Positions 28,365 to 41,220 of a DNA stretch of 64,000 nucleotides are shown here, piece by piece; the first letter of the stretch is position 1; the number at the start of each line of letters is the position of its first letter. Origin of the DNA: Luteimonas kalidii (GTDB lineage Bacteria; Pseudomonadota; Gammaproteobacteria; Xanthomonadales; Xanthomonadaceae); NCBI RefSeq assembly GCF_029887935.1, contig NZ_JARXRO010000012.1, positions 33,670 to 97,669 on the forward strand, read 5' to 3'. Both the position numbers and the translations under genes were made by a program. The notes beneath the pieces are model-generated. The model searched no databases, was not told where the DNA came from, and was given only the letters and a program-made list of their open reading frames with translations.

Positions 28365-29375
28365 TCAGCCGCGCCGTGGACCGGTCGAGCGCCGCAGTTC
28401 CAGCGTGTACGGCACGGTCACCAGGCCACCTTCGCCGTGGTCGCGGATCGCCTTGAGCAGTTCCAGGCCCGCCAGGCGGCCCATCTCGCGCGTGGGCTGG
28501 CGCACGGTGGTGAGCGAGGGATAGATGTGGCGCGCGATCGGCGTGTCGTCGAATCCGCACACCGACACGTCGCGCGGCACCGACATTCCACGCTCGCAGA
28601 TCGCGCCGATCGCGCCGGCGGCCATGTCGTCGTTGGCGGCGAAGATCGCGGTCGGCGGGTCCGGGAGGTCGAGCAGCCGGTTGGTGGCGTCGAAGCCCGA
28701 GTCGTAGGAGAACTCGCCCTGCACGACGAGCGCTTCGTCCGGCGCGATGCCCGCGTTCGCGAGTCCGTCGCGATAGCCGGCCAGCCGCCACGCGCTCGCG
28801 CCGTGCGCCGCGTGCCCCTTGATGTGCGCGATCCGCCGGTGCCCGAGCGAGACCAGGTGCGCCACCATGTCGGCGACCGCGCTGCGTTCGTCGACGACCA
28901 CGCCGATGCGGCGGTTCGACTCGGTCGGCGAGATGCTCGACCACGGGATCTCGAGTTCGTCCAGGCGCGCCAGCAGCGCAGCGTCGTCGGTGATCGGCGG
29001 CGTCAGTACCACGCCGTCCAGCCGCGACTGCAGCACCAGCGACTCGACTTTCGAGACGATGTCCTTGGCGTCGTAGACCAGCGGCGCCAGCATCAGGTTG
29101 TAGTGCTGCGCCTGGCAGGCATCGAGCACGCCGAGCTCGACCTCCATCAGGTAGTTGCTCGACGGGTTGTCGTAGAGCATCGCCACCAGGTACGACCTGC
29201 GCCCGGCCAGCACCCGTGCGGAGGGATGGGGCCGGTACTGCAGGCGTTCGACCACGGCGCGCACCCGTTCGCGGGTGGACTCGGAGACGTTCGGTTCCTC
29301 GTTGAGCACGCGCGAGACGGTCTTCATCGACACGCCCGCTTCCGCCGCCACATCCTCGATCCGTACGCGCGCCAT
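28365..29375 (-). CDS. LacI-family transcriptional regulator
   Basis: 336 residues, normal for LacI/GalR proteins. The N-terminal helix-turn-helix is [18 protein letters not shown], with the hinge helix at [10 protein letters not shown]. The periplasmic-binding-protein-like effector domain follows ([70 protein letters not shown]). It probably represses by binding TGACAACG(T/C)TGTCA, found at three nearby promoters, and is released by a sugar. It diverges from the beta-glucosidase gene, and the shared 276-base region holds one operator. Assignment of the site to this protein is inferred from proximity and palindrome type. Confidence 0.93.
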   Translation of the reverse strand: MARVRIEDVAAEAGVSMKTVSRVLNEEPNVSESTRERVRAVVERLQYRPHPSARVLAGRRSYLVAMLYDNPSSNYLMEVELGVLDACQAQHYNLMLAPLVYDAKDIVSKVESLVLQSRLDGVVLTPPITDDAALLARLDELEIPWSSISPTESNRRIGVVVDERSAVADMVAHLVSLGHRRIAHIKGHAAHGASAWRLAGYRDGLANAGIAPDEALVVQGEFSYDSGFDATNRLLDLPDPPTAIFAANDDMAAGAIGAICERGMSVPRDVSVCGFDDTPIARHIYPSLTTVRQPTREMGRLAGLELLKAIRDHGEGGLVTVPYTLELRRSTGPRRG

Positions 29376-29573
29376 CGGTCTGCCGGTCCTTCCCGCGAAG
29401 GCTGCGGATTCTGCCAGAGCCGCGGGCATCGCATCGGCATCGCGCGCGCCACGGGCGACGGACTTGCCTGCCCCATCGCGTTGCGGTGCCATTGCGCTGC
29501 TCCGGTCGGGCGCGGTCCGCGCTTGTGCTGTGCAACAAGCTTCGCCGCGGCAGACCGGGTATGGTGCATATTC

Positions 29574-29587
29574 TGACAACGCTGTCA
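29574..29587. promoter_or_regulatory. LacI-type operator before the beta-glucosidase gene
   Basis: TGACAACGCTGTCA, identical to the receptor 2 operator and one base from the perfect palindrome at 18329. A possible -10 (TATGGT, 29560-29565) lies just upstream, so the site would cover the transcription start region. Confidence 0.68.
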
Positions 29588-29651
29588 TGCCGCGCCGCGC
29601 CATCGCGCCACGGCTGGTGGGCTGGCATACGACCCTACGGAACCGATTCCC

Positions 29652-32243
29652 ATGAGCACACCCCGCGCCTTCCTGTCCGTGTCGCGCCTGAGTGCCGGCC
29701 TGGCCGTCGCCCTGCTGCTGGCCGCCTGCGGCGACCGCGAAGCTGCCACCGCGAATGTCGCCACTCCGGCGGATGCACCCGCGAGCACGGCCGATGCCAC
29801 CGGCGTCGATCCGGCCAACTGGCCGCAGCCCGAATGGCCGTTCGCCGAGGATGCCGCGCTCGAACAGAAGGTGGACGCGCTGCTGGCGTCGATGACGGTC
29901 GAGGAAAAGGTCGGGCAGCTCATCCAGGGCGACATCGGCAGCGTCACGCCGGAGGACGTGCGCAAGTACCGGCTGGGCTCCATTCTCGCCGGCGGCGGCT
30001 CGGATCCGGGCGGCCAGTACAACGCGAAGGCCGAGGCGTGGCTCGCGCTTGCCGACGAATTCTGGGAGGCGTCGATGGACACCTCCGGCGGCGGCAAGGC
30101 GATCCCCGTGATCTGGGGCATCGACGCGATGCACGGCCAGAGCAACATCGTCGGCGCCACGCTGTTCCCCCACAACATCGGCCTGGGCGCGATGCGCAAC
30201 CCCGAGCTGCTGCGCGAGATCGCGCGCATCACCGCGATCGAGACCCGCGCCACCGGCATGGAGTGGACGTTCGCGCCGACCGTCGCCGTGCCGCAGGACG
30301 ACCGCTGGGGCCGCGCCTACGAAGGCTATTCCGAGGATCCCGAGCTGGTCGCCAGCTACGCCGGCGTGTTCGTCGAGGGCCTGCAGGGCAAGCCCGGCAC
30401 GCCCGAGTTCCTCGACGACCACCACGTCATGAGTTCGGTCAAGCACTATCTCGGCGACGGCGGCACCGGCAACGGCAAGGACCAGGGCGACACCACGGTC
30501 GACGAGGCGCAGCTGCGCGACATCCATGCCGCCGGCTACATCCCCTCGATCGCCGCCGGCGCGCAGGCGGTGATGGCGTCGTTCAACAGCTTCCACGGCG
30601 AGAAGATGCACGGCCACAAGCCGCTGCTCACCGACGTGCTGAAGGAGCGGATGAACTTCGGCGGCTTCATCGTCGGCGACTGGAACGGGCACGGCCAGGT
30701 GCGCGGCTGCAGCAATACCGACTGCGCGCAGACCTTCACCGCCGGCCTCGACATGGCGATGGCGCCCGACAGCTGGAAGGGCATGTACGACTCGACCCTG
30801 GCGCACGTGAAGGCCGGCACGATCCCGATGGAACGTCTCGACGACGCGGTGCGCCGCATCCTGCGGGTCAAGTTCCGGGCCAACCTGTTCGAGAAGCCGA
30901 AGCCGTCCGAGCGCGCGCTCGGCGGCAGGTTCGAACTGCTCGGCTCGCCGGAGCATCGCGAGGTCGCGCGACGCGCGGTGCGCGAATCGCTGGTGCTGTT
31001 GAAGAACCAGGGCGGAATCCTGCCGCTGTCGCCGACGTCGAACGTGCTGGTGGCCGGCGACGCCGCCGACGACATGAGCAAGCAGGCCGGCGGCTGGACG
31101 CTGACCTGGCAGGGCAGCGACACGAAGCGCGAGGACTTCCCGAACGCCGACACGATCTGGGACGGGTTGAAGGAACAGGTCGAGGCCGCCGGCGGCAGCG
31201 CCACCCTGTCGGCCGACGGCAGCTACACCGCCAAGCCCGACGTGGCGGTGGTGGTGTTCGGTGAAGACCCCTATGCCGAGTTCCAGGGCGACCTGGCGAA
31301 CCTGATGTTCAAGGGCGGCAAGTCCGGCGACCTGGAACTGATGCGCAAGCTCAAGGAAGACGGCATCCCGGTGGTGGCGGTGTTCCTCAGCGGCCGCCCG
31401 CTGTGGCTCAACCGCGAGATCAACGCCGCCGATGCGTTCGTCGCGGCCTGGCTGCCGGGTTCGGAGGGCGGCGGCGTGGCCGACGTGCTGCTGCAGGGCG
31501 CCGACGGCAAGCCGCAGCATGACTTCAAGGGCACGCTCAGCTTCTCCTGGCCCAAGCGCGCGGACCAGTACGCCAACAACCACGGCCAGGACGGCTACGA
31601 CCCGCTGTTCGCGTTCGGCCATGGCCTGACCTACGCCGACAGCGGCGACCTCGCCGCGCTGCCGGAGGATCCGGGCATCGATGCGGATGCGGCGTCTGGC
31701 AACGTCTGGTTCGAGCGCGGCGTGCCGACCACGGGCCTCACGCTGCGCCTGGTCGGCGCCGACGGCAGCGCGATGGACGTGGTGCATCCGGCGGCGAAGA
31801 CCGCGGACGGTTCGCTGGAGATGACCGCGGTCAACACCGACGTGCAGGAAGGCGCGCGGCTGTTCGCCTGGACCGGTCCGGGCACCGTGCAGCTGCTGTC
31901 CAACGCGCCCCTGGACCTGACCCGCGAGACCAACGGCGACGTGCCCGTGGTCCTGTCCCTGCGCGTGGATGCGATGCCGTCCGACGGCAAGGCGTCGCTG
32001 CTGGCTGCCTGCGGCGAAGGCTGCAGCGGCACGGTCGAGGTCGGCGAGGCGCTGGCCAAACTTCCGGCAGGGCAATGGACGCGCCTCGCGGTGCCGCTGA
32101 AGTGCCTGCGGGCGCAGGGTGCGGACACCAGCCGCCTGGACGTGCCGGTCCAGCTGCGGACCGGTGCCGGCGCGAAGATCGCGCTGGCGCGGGTGGCGGC
32201 CAGCACCGAGTTCGACCACCAGGTGGACTGCACCACCAACTGA
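29652..32243 (+). CDS. Exported GH3 beta-glucosidase / exo-glucan glucohydrolase, lipoprotein
   Basis: 863 residues. A lipoprotein signal with lipobox LLAAC puts Cys26 at the mature N-terminus, so it is anchored in the envelope. The GH3 N-terminal barrel carries VKHYLGDGGTGNGKDQGDT and the nucleophile region FIVGDWNGHGQVRGC, with the candidate nucleophile Asp343. The GH3 C-terminal domain and an extra C-terminal beta domain of about 200 residues follow. It should release glucose from beta-1,3/1,4-gluco-oligosaccharides for import by the co-regulated FHS transporter. A LacI-type operator precedes it and a strong terminator follows. Confidence 0.93.
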   Translation: MSTPRAFLSVSRLSAGLAVALLLAACGDREAATANVATPADAPASTADATGVDPANWPQPEWPFAEDAALEQKVDALLASMTVEEKVGQLIQGDIGSVTPEDVRKYRLGSILAGGGSDPGGQYNAKAEAWLALADEFWEASMDTSGGGKAIPVIWGIDAMHGQSNIVGATLFPHNIGLGAMRNPELLREIARITAIETRATGMEWTFAPTVAVPQDDRWGRAYEGYSEDPELVASYAGVFVEGLQGKPGTPEFLDDHHVMSSVKHYLGDGGTGNGKDQGDTTVDEAQLRDIHAAGYIPSIAAGAQAVMASFNSFHGEKMHGHKPLLTDVLKERMNFGGFIVGDWNGHGQVRGCSNTDCAQTFTAGLDMAMAPDSWKGMYDSTLAHVKAGTIPMERLDDAVRRILRVKFRANLFEKPKPSERALGGRFELLGSPEHREVARRAVRESLVLLKNQGGILPLSPTSNVLVAGDAADDMSKQAGGWTLTWQGSDTKREDFPNADTIWDGLKEQVEAAGGSATLSADGSYTAKPDVAVVVFGEDPYAEFQGDLANLMFKGGKSGDLELMRKLKEDGIPVVAVFLSGRPLWLNREINAADAFVAAWLPGSEGGGVADVLLQGADGKPQHDFKGTLSFSWPKRADQYANNHGQDGYDPLFAFGHGLTYADSGDLAALPEDPGIDADAASGNVWFERGVPTTGLTLRLVGADGSAMDVVHPAAKTADGSLEMTAVNTDVQEGARLFAWTGPGTVQLLSNAPLDLTRETNGDVPVVLSLRVDAMPSDGKASLLAACGEGCSGTVEVGEALAKLPAGQWTRLAVPLKCLRAQGADTSRLDVPVQLRTGAGAKIALARVAASTEFDHQVDCTTN

Positions 32244-32255
32244 GGGCTTCCTCCG

Positions 32256-32296
32256 CCGGGGCGCGCCGATCGGGAGACCGGTCGCCCCGGTTTTTT
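32256..32296 (+). terminator. Rho-independent terminator after the beta-glucosidase gene
   Basis: CCGGGGCG (32256-32263) pairs with CGCCCCGG (32283-32290) and is followed directly by TTTTTT. It starts 13 bases past the stop codon and insulates the following glutathione transferase-like gene. Confidence 0.85.
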
Positions 32297-32492
32297 CGAC
32301 AGCAAGAGCCTGCAATGGCATCGGCAGGCGTGCGCACGCACCGCCAGCGCCGCACCGGACCGGCGCTGCGCGCGGCTTGCACGCGAACCGTCTGCGACCA
32401 TCGCGCCATCTGCAACGCAGCAACCCGCCGCCCGTGACGCTGCCTGCGCATCGCGCGGCCTAGACTGGCGACCCACGTCGCAGGAGGCCGCC

Positions 32493-35685
<3,193 letters not shown>

Positions 35686-35784
35686 GGTCGCCGGCGCTGG
35701 CCGGGCCCGGTGCCGGACCACGGTCCGGTCGCAACGCCGCTGATGGATGGTCCCGTGTGCGGCGACGTCGCCCGCGCAGGACGC

Positions 35785-36525
35785 TCAGGCGATCCGGGCC
35801 AGCATCGCGCGGTCGCCGACCAGCCGCGCCCAGCGCGCGCCGAGGTCGACCCAGCACACGCAAGCCGATTCGCAGGCGATGCGCCACAGCGTCAATGGTG
35901 TCCAGCGCAGCGCAGGTTCCGCCGCGCACAGTTCGTGCTCATAGCCCAGCCAGCCGGCGAACAGCGCACAGCGTGCCAGGTGGTAGCGGCTGCTCAGCAA
36001 CACTACCGGTGCGGCGCCGGCCTGGCCGCACAGCAGCACGCGTGCGTTGCGCAGGTTCTGCAAGGTGTCGCGCGAACCCGATTCGAGCAGGCACGTGGCT
36101 TCGTCCGTGACCCCTTCGTCGAGCAGTCCGCGCCGTGCGAGTTCGGCCTCGCTCGCGCCAATACCGAAGCCGCCGCCCAGCAGCACCATCGGCCGCGACG
36201 GCGACTGCCGCCACACGTGGGCGGCGCGGCGCAGGCGCCCGCGGAAATCCGCGTCGACGCGTCCGCCGGGCGCATGCTTGCCGAACACCAGCAGGCAACC
36301 CTCGCCCGCCGGGCGGCTCGGGGCACGCCGGGCGGTCCGCAGCACGTGCAGGAAGTAGCCGACGTAGACCAGGCCGAAACTGAACACGCAGGCGGCGCCC
36401 GCCACGGCCAGCGCGGTCCAGGCGTGCCGGTCGCCGAGCAGCCGGGCGCGGTGGGCCAGCCGCCCGTTGCGCGGCGCGGCCGTGTCGATGTGATCGTGGG
36501 TCTGTTCCACGCCGATATAATCCAC
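35785..36525 (-). CDS. DUF218 (YdcF/ElyC/SanA-like) membrane protein
   Basis: 246 residues. One hydrophobic segment lies near residues 38-58 (ALAVAGAACVFSFGLVYVGY), followed by a DUF218 domain with CLLVFGKHAP, PMVLLGGGFG and VVLLSSRYHLARC. Members are implicated in envelope or cell-wall carrier metabolism. In Xanthomonas, DUF218 genes can flank the pigment cluster, but a role in pigment synthesis is not shown. The start is a GTG with another GTG 15 bases later, so the exact N-terminus is uncertain. It diverges from the ketosynthase operon and converges with the peptidase gene. Confidence 0.8.
   Translation of the reverse strand: MDYIGVEQTHDHIDTAAPRNGRLAHRARLLGDRHAWTALAVAGAACVFSFGLVYVGYFLHVLRTARRAPSRPAGEGCLLVFGKHAPGGRVDADFRGRLRRAAHVWRQSPSRPMVLLGGGFGIGASEAELARRGLLDEGVTDEATCLLESGSRDTLQNLRNARVLLCGQAGAAPVVLLSSRYHLARCALFAGWLGYEHELCAAEPALRWTPLTLWRIACESACVCWVDLGARWARLVGDRAMLARIA
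36516..36521 (+). promoter_or_regulatory. Candidate -10 box of the ketosynthase operon
   Basis: A perfect TATAAT on the plus strand, about 54 bases before the preferred ketosynthase ATG and inside the first codons of the divergent DUF218 gene. No good -35 sequence is visible 16-18 bases upstream. Confidence 0.4.
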
Positions 36526-36574
36526 GGTTTCCCGTCCGGTGGCATCCGTGGTCGAAACGCAATCGCCTCAAGCC

Positions 36575-37780
36575 ATGCCTGCGCTGGCGATCCGCGCCTT
36601 CACTGCCACCACCGCCGTCGGCCGCGGCCGCGAAGCCCAGGCCCAGGCCCTGCGCCAGCGCCGGAGCGGGCTGCGCGGCAACGACTTCGGTGACCAGCCC
36701 CTGCCGACCTGGATCGGCCGCGTCGATGGCCTCGAGCACGCACCGTTGCCCGATCGGCTGGCGCAGTGGGAGTGCCGCAACAACCGGCTGGCCTGGCTGG
36801 CGCTGTCGCAGGATGGTCTGCAGGGCGACCTGGAGGCGCTGGTGGCGCGCCACGGCGCCGGCCGGGTCGCGCTGGTGGTCGGTACGTCCACCTCCAGCAT
36901 CGGCGCCAGCGAGGAGGCCTACGCGCGCGCGATCCCGGCGGCCGACGGCACGCCCGCGATGCCGGAGGACCTGCGTCGTCCGATCGTCCACACACCGCAC
37001 TCGCTGGGCGATTTCCTGCAGCACGCGACCGGCCTGCGCGGCCCCTGCGTGACCGTGGCCACCGCCTGCTCCTCCAGCGCCAAGGTGTTCGCGCAGGCGG
37101 CGCGGCTGATCCAGGCCGGGGTGGTGGATGCGGCCCTGGTGGGCGGGGTCGACACCCTGTGCGGCAGCGTGCTGTTCGGCTTCAACGCGCTGGGGCTGGT
37201 GTCGCAGCAGCCCTGCCGCCCCTTCGATGCCGCGCGCGACGGACTGTCGCTGGGCGAAGCCGGCGGATTCGCCCTGCTCGAGCGCATGGCGCCGGGCGAG
37301 GACGCGCCGCTGCAGCTGCGCGGCTACGGCGAATCGAGCGACGCGCACCACATGTCCGCGCCACATCCGGAGGGCCTCGGCGCGAGCCTGGCCATGCGCG
37401 ATGCGCTGGCGCGCGCCGGCGTGGAGGCTGCAGACGTGGGATACCTGAACCTGCACGGCACCTCGACCCCGGCCAACGATGCGATCGAGGCCCAGGCGGT
37501 GTCGTCGCTGTTCCCGCCGACCCTGCACGCCAGCTCGACCAAGGGCTGGACCGGCCACACCCTGGGCGCGGCCGGAATCGTCGAATCGGTGTTCGCGCTG
37601 CTCGCGCTGCGCGACGGGCTGCTCCCGGGCACGCTCAACAGCAGCGCGCCGGATCCTGCCTGCGGCCCGCAGATCCGCTTCGACAACGCGCAGCGCGACA
37701 TCGGGCTGGCGATGAACAACTCCTTCGGCTTCGGCGGCAACAACTGCTCGCTCGTATTCGGCCGCGGGGACGCCGCATGA
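36575..37780 (+). CDS. Beta-ketoacyl-ACP synthase of the aryl polyene (xanthomonadin) pathway
   Basis: 401 residues from MPALAIRAFTATTAVGRG; GTG codons at 36539 and 36548 would lengthen it slightly. The FabF-like thiolase fold keeps the full Cys-His-His triad: VTVATACSSSAKVFAQA, LNLHGTSTPANDAIEAQ and STKGWTGHTLGAAGI. It catalyses the decarboxylative condensation of malonyl-ACP onto a 3-hydroxybenzoyl or polyenoyl starter in the cytoplasm. Its stop overlaps the start of the chain-length factor by four bases, matching the KS/CLF pairs of aryl polyene clusters. Confidence 0.92.
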   Translation: MPALAIRAFTATTAVGRGREAQAQALRQRRSGLRGNDFGDQPLPTWIGRVDGLEHAPLPDRLAQWECRNNRLAWLALSQDGLQGDLEALVARHGAGRVALVVGTSTSSIGASEEAYARAIPAADGTPAMPEDLRRPIVHTPHSLGDFLQHATGLRGPCVTVATACSSSAKVFAQAARLIQAGVVDAALVGGVDTLCGSVLFGFNALGLVSQQPCRPFDAARDGLSLGEAGGFALLERMAPGEDAPLQLRGYGESSDAHHMSAPHPEGLGASLAMRDALARAGVEAADVGYLNLHGTSTPANDAIEAQAVSSLFPPTLHASSTKGWTGHTLGAAGIVESVFALLALRDGLLPGTLNSSAPDPACGPQIRFDNAQRDIGLAMNNSFGFGGNNCSLVFGRGDAA

Positions 37781-38556
37781 GCGCGCTGGCGGCCAGCATC
37801 TCCGGCGTCGGCTACTGGAGCGACGGCCTGCCCGACTGGACCGCGGCGCGCGCGTTCGCCGCCGGCGGCACGCTGCCGACGGATGCGCCGGCACGGCCGG
37901 CGCCGCAGCTGCTGGCGCCGAACGAACGCCGGCGCGCGCCGCCCTCGGTGCTGGTGGCGCTGGAGGTCGCACTGGCCGCCTGTCGCGATGCCGGCCGCGA
38001 CCCGGCCTCGCTGCCGTCGGTGTTCGCCTCGACCCATGGCGACCTCGGCATCACCGACTACATGTGCGCCACCCTGGCCGGCACTCCCACCGACGTCTCG
38101 CCGACCAAGTTCCACAACTCCGTGCACAACGCCGCCGCGGGGTACTGGACCATCGGCAGCGGCTGCATGCGCACCGCGACCGCGATCAGCGCGCACCGCG
38201 CCACGTTCGCCCAGGGACTGCTGGAAGCGCTGTCGCAGCTGGCCACCGATACCGACGCGGTGCTGCTGGTGGGCTACGACACCGCCTCGTCCGGGCTGCT
38301 GGGGACGATCACCCACAGCGAGGGCCTGCTCGGTGCCGCGCTGGTGCTCACGCGCACAGGCACCGGCCCGCGCCTGGTCGCGACGCTCGAGGACGGCGAG
38401 GCCGCCGGCGGCGCGGGCGTGCTCGCGACCCGCGGCCGCGCCAATGCGATGGCACCGATGCTGCCGCTGCTGGACGCGCTCGCCACGGGCGCCGCGCACC
38501 TGGACCTGCATGCCGGGCCCGGCCGCCGGCTGCGCCTGGACCTCGCGCATGGTTGA
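37777..38556 (+). CDS. Ketosynthase chain-length factor-like protein (aryl polyene type)
   Basis: 259 residues, shorter than a full ketosynthase (about 400). It has a degenerate KS fold with FASTHGDLGITDYMC and SPTKFHNSVHNAAAGYWTIG, but no TACSSS nucleophile motif, so it is probably non-catalytic. Such proteins pair with the active ketosynthase and set polyene length. It begins within the ATGA overlap with the ketosynthase, and its end overlaps the glycosyltransferase start by eight bases, as expected for a coupled heterodimer. Confidence 0.88.
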   Translation: MSALAASISGVGYWSDGLPDWTAARAFAAGGTLPTDAPARPAPQLLAPNERRRAPPSVLVALEVALAACRDAGRDPASLPSVFASTHGDLGITDYMCATLAGTPTDVSPTKFHNSVHNAAAGYWTIGSGCMRTATAISAHRATFAQGLLEALSQLATDTDAVLLVGYDTASSGLLGTITHSEGLLGAALVLTRTGTGPRLVATLEDGEAAGGAGVLATRGRANAMAPMLPLLDALATGAAHLDLHAGPGRRLRLDLAHG

Positions 38557-39331
38557 GCAGCCGACGCTGCACCGCGGCAACGTCGCGGTGGTGATCCCCG
38601 CACTGGACGAGGCGCTGCGCATCCGCGGCGTGGTCGAGGACGCGCTGGCGCACGGCGACCTGGTGATCGTGGTCGACGACGGCTCCGACGACGACACCGC
38701 CGCGATCGTCTCGGCGCTGCCGGCGGTGCTGCTGCGACACCCGCGCCGCATGGGCAAGGGCCAGGCGCTGCGCACCGGTTTCGCCGAGGCCCTGCGCCGC
38801 GGCATGGCGGCGGTGGTGACCATGGACGGCGACGGCCAGCACCGCGCCTCGGACATCCCGCGCCTGGTGGCGGCGGCGAACGCGCACCCCGGCAACATCG
38901 TCAACGGGGCGCGGCTGAAGAAGCGCGAGACCCAGCCCTGGTACCGGCACCTGGGCAACGACTTCGGCGACTGGGGCATCGCCTGGGCCTGCGGCTTCCG
39001 GCTGTTCGACAGCCAGAGCGGACAGCGGCTGTACCCGGCCCCGGTGCTCGCGCTGGAGGATGTGCCCGGCGAGGGCTTCGTGTTCGAGGCGCAACTGCTG
39101 ATCTCCGCCGCCCGCCGGCTGGGGTTCGGAGTGGTGTCGGTGCCGGTGGAGACGCGCTATGCGGTCCCCGGCTCGAGCGAGCAGTTCCGCAAGAGCCATT
39201 TCAAGCTGTTCCGCGACCTGTACCGGATCACCTCGCACGTGGTCGGGCAGGTGTGGAGCCGGGGCGGGATACTGAAGCGCTACCGCGATGCGCGGGCGCG
39301 GCCGCCGGTGGTGTACGACCCCGGCACGTGA
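38549..39331 (+). CDS. Family 2 glycosyltransferase of the pigment cluster
   Basis: 260 residues. The GT2 nucleotide-sugar fold is seen in VAVVIPALDEALRIRGVVED, VIVVDDGSDDDTAAIV and the metal-binding MDGDGQHRASDIPRL. The DPM1/DPG synthase-like GT-A core is present without long membrane helices. It may attach a sugar or polyol phosphate to the aryl polyene or its lipid carrier; xanthomonadins are reported as esters of glycerol-phosphate sugar conjugates. The ATG lies eight bases inside the chain-length-factor gene. The upstream continuation of the frame is a shadow. Confidence 0.88.
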   Translation: MVEQPTLHRGNVAVVIPALDEALRIRGVVEDALAHGDLVIVVDDGSDDDTAAIVSALPAVLLRHPRRMGKGQALRTGFAEALRRGMAAVVTMDGDGQHRASDIPRLVAAANAHPGNIVNGARLKKRETQPWYRHLGNDFGDWGIAWACGFRLFDSQSGQRLYPAPVLALEDVPGEGFVFEAQLLISAARRLGFGVVSVPVETRYAVPGSSEQFRKSHFKLFRDLYRITSHVVGQVWSRGGILKRYRDARARPPVVYDPGT

Positions 39332-39389
39332 ACACGGCGGGCGCCGGCGTGCGGTAGGCTCGCAGTCCCCGCCCGCCCCCGGACCCGCC

Positions 39390-41024
39390 ATGCCCCAGCC
39401 TACCGACCGCGCCGACGTCGCCATCCTGGGCGGCGGGCTCGCCGGCCTGACCCTGGCCCTGCAGCTGCGGCAGCAGCAGCCGGGGCTGTCGGTGGCGGTG
39501 ATCGAGCGCCGGGCGCATCCGGTGCGCGAGGCGGCGCACAAGGTCGGCGAATCCACGGTCGAGATCGGCGCCCGCTACTTCGCCGACGTGCTCGGTCTGC
39601 GCGACCACCTGGAAACCGAACAGATCCGAAAATTCGGTTTCCGCTTCTTCTTCTCCGAAGGCAGCCACGCGATCGGCGACTGCACCGAGCTGGGCGTGAG
39701 CCAGCTGCTGCCGACGCCGTCGTGGCAGATCGACCGGGGCCGGTTCGAGAACCACCTGGGCACGCTCGCGCGCGAACACGGGGTGCGTTTCGAGGACGGC
39801 GCGGTGGTGCGTGGCATCGAGCTGGCCGACGACGACACCGACCACGTGGTGCGCTACGCGGCTGGCGAGGACGAACGGACACTCGCCTGCCGCTGGGTGG
39901 TGGACGCCAGCGGCCGTGCCGGACTGCTCAAGCGCAAGCTCGGGCTGGCGCAAGGCAACGACCATGTCGCCAACGCGGTCTGGTGGCGCGTGGACGGCAT
40001 CGTCGACCCGAACGGATGGTCGGGCGACGCCCAGTGGCTGCAGCGCTGCGATCCGCCCGACCGCTGGCGCTCGACCAACCACATGTGCGGACCGGGCTAC
40101 TGGTTCTGGCTGATCCCGCTGGCGTCGGGCGCGCATTCGCTGGGCATCGTCTGCGATGCGGCGATGCATCCGCTGGAGACCATGAACACGCACGCCAGGG
40201 CGATGGACTGGCTGCGCATCCACCAGCCGCAGGTCGCCGCGAGCCTGGACCGCGCCGAGCACACGCTGCAGGACTTCATGTTCCTGCGCGATTTCTCCTA
40301 CGGCGCCAGCCAGGTCTTCTCCCGCAACCGCTGGGCGACCACCGGCGAGGCGGGGGTGTTCCTCGATCCGTTCTACTCGCCGGGCAGCGATTTCATCGCC
40401 ATCGCCAACACCTACATCTGCGACCTGATCGGGCGCGATGCCGCGGGCACCGGGTTCGAGCCCTACGTCGCGCTGTACGAGCAGCTGTATTTCTCGTTCT
40501 ACGAGAACACGCTCACCCTCTACCAGGACCAGTATCCGCTGTTCGGCGACGAGCGGGTGATGCCGCTGAAGGTGATCTGGGACTACACCTACTACTGGGC
40601 GCTGCTGGCGCCGCTGTTCTTCGCCGGGCGGCTGACCGACCTCCCCACGCTCGGCCGGCTGCGTCCGGCGTTCGAACAGGCCCGCGCGCTGAACCTGGCG
40701 GTGCAGCCGCTGCTGCGCGAATGGGGCCGGCGCAACGCCGGACGCGCGCCGCCGACCGCGCGCCTGCTCGACCAGTTCCGCATCGACTGGTTCCGCGAGA
40801 TGAACCGTGCGCTCAACGACACCTTGGACGCGCCCGCCTTCCTGGCCCGGATCGAGGCCAACGTGGCGCGCATGCGCTGGCTGGCCGGCGAACTGCTGCA
40901 GCGCGCCCGCGTCGACCATCCCGACATCGACGACGGCGGCCTGTCGGCGATGCTGCATGCCGATGGCGGAGGCGAGCCCGAGGCCTCGCTGGCCGCGGAG
41001 TGGTACGCGCGCATCGCGGCCTGA
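39390..41024 (+). CDS. Flavin-dependent halogenase-like protein of the pigment cluster (A)
   Basis: 544 residues. The N-terminal FAD motif is AILGGGLAGLTLAL, then HKVGESTVEIGARYF. The halogenase-type WxWxIP motif is present as GYWFWLIPLASGAHSLGIV, and FLDPFYSPGSDFIAIANTYI closes the FAD site. These features place it among halogenase-like flavoproteins acting on carrier-bound or phenolic substrates. Xanthomonadins are brominated aryl polyenes, so ring or chain bromination is the expected role. It has a long C-terminal helical part and no membrane helices. It follows the glycosyltransferase by 58 bases as the last gene of the plus-strand operon. Confidence 0.85.
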   Translation: MPQPTDRADVAILGGGLAGLTLALQLRQQQPGLSVAVIERRAHPVREAAHKVGESTVEIGARYFADVLGLRDHLETEQIRKFGFRFFFSEGSHAIGDCTELGVSQLLPTPSWQIDRGRFENHLGTLAREHGVRFEDGAVVRGIELADDDTDHVVRYAAGEDERTLACRWVVDASGRAGLLKRKLGLAQGNDHVANAVWWRVDGIVDPNGWSGDAQWLQRCDPPDRWRSTNHMCGPGYWFWLIPLASGAHSLGIVCDAAMHPLETMNTHARAMDWLRIHQPQVAASLDRAEHTLQDFMFLRDFSYGASQVFSRNRWATTGEAGVFLDPFYSPGSDFIAIANTYICDLIGRDAAGTGFEPYVALYEQLYFSFYENTLTLYQDQYPLFGDERVMPLKVIWDYTYYWALLAPLFFAGRLTDLPTLGRLRPAFEQARALNLAVQPLLREWGRRNAGRAPPTARLLDQFRIDWFREMNRALNDTLDAPAFLARIEANVARMRWLAGELLQRARVDHPDIDDGGLSAMLHADGGGEPEASLAAEWYARIAA

Positions 41025-41220
41025 CGACCCGGCAGCCGCGCGCGCGATCGCCGAGCGCCGCGGGCACATGACCCGCGCCCGATGCCGCGCATTCCGGACT
41101 ACGGATTAAGGATCAAGGACTACGGAAGGCTCGTGCGTCGCGAGACCGCCCATCCCTGGCCATGGCGCATTACGACGCGACCGCAGCGGCCTCCATCCCC
41201 TGCCGCGACCGCCACCCGTC

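Noticed and set aside
28365..32423. Open minus-strand frame of 1352 codons that includes the LacI gene
   Set aside because: Only the last 336 codons are the LacI protein. The rest is antisense to the GH3 gene, so a fusion is not supported.
41025..41220. Possible small element around the repeated GGACTACGGA (about 41096-41127)
   Set aside because: Two short imperfect direct copies only; no wider repeat, hairpin or gene could be supported.
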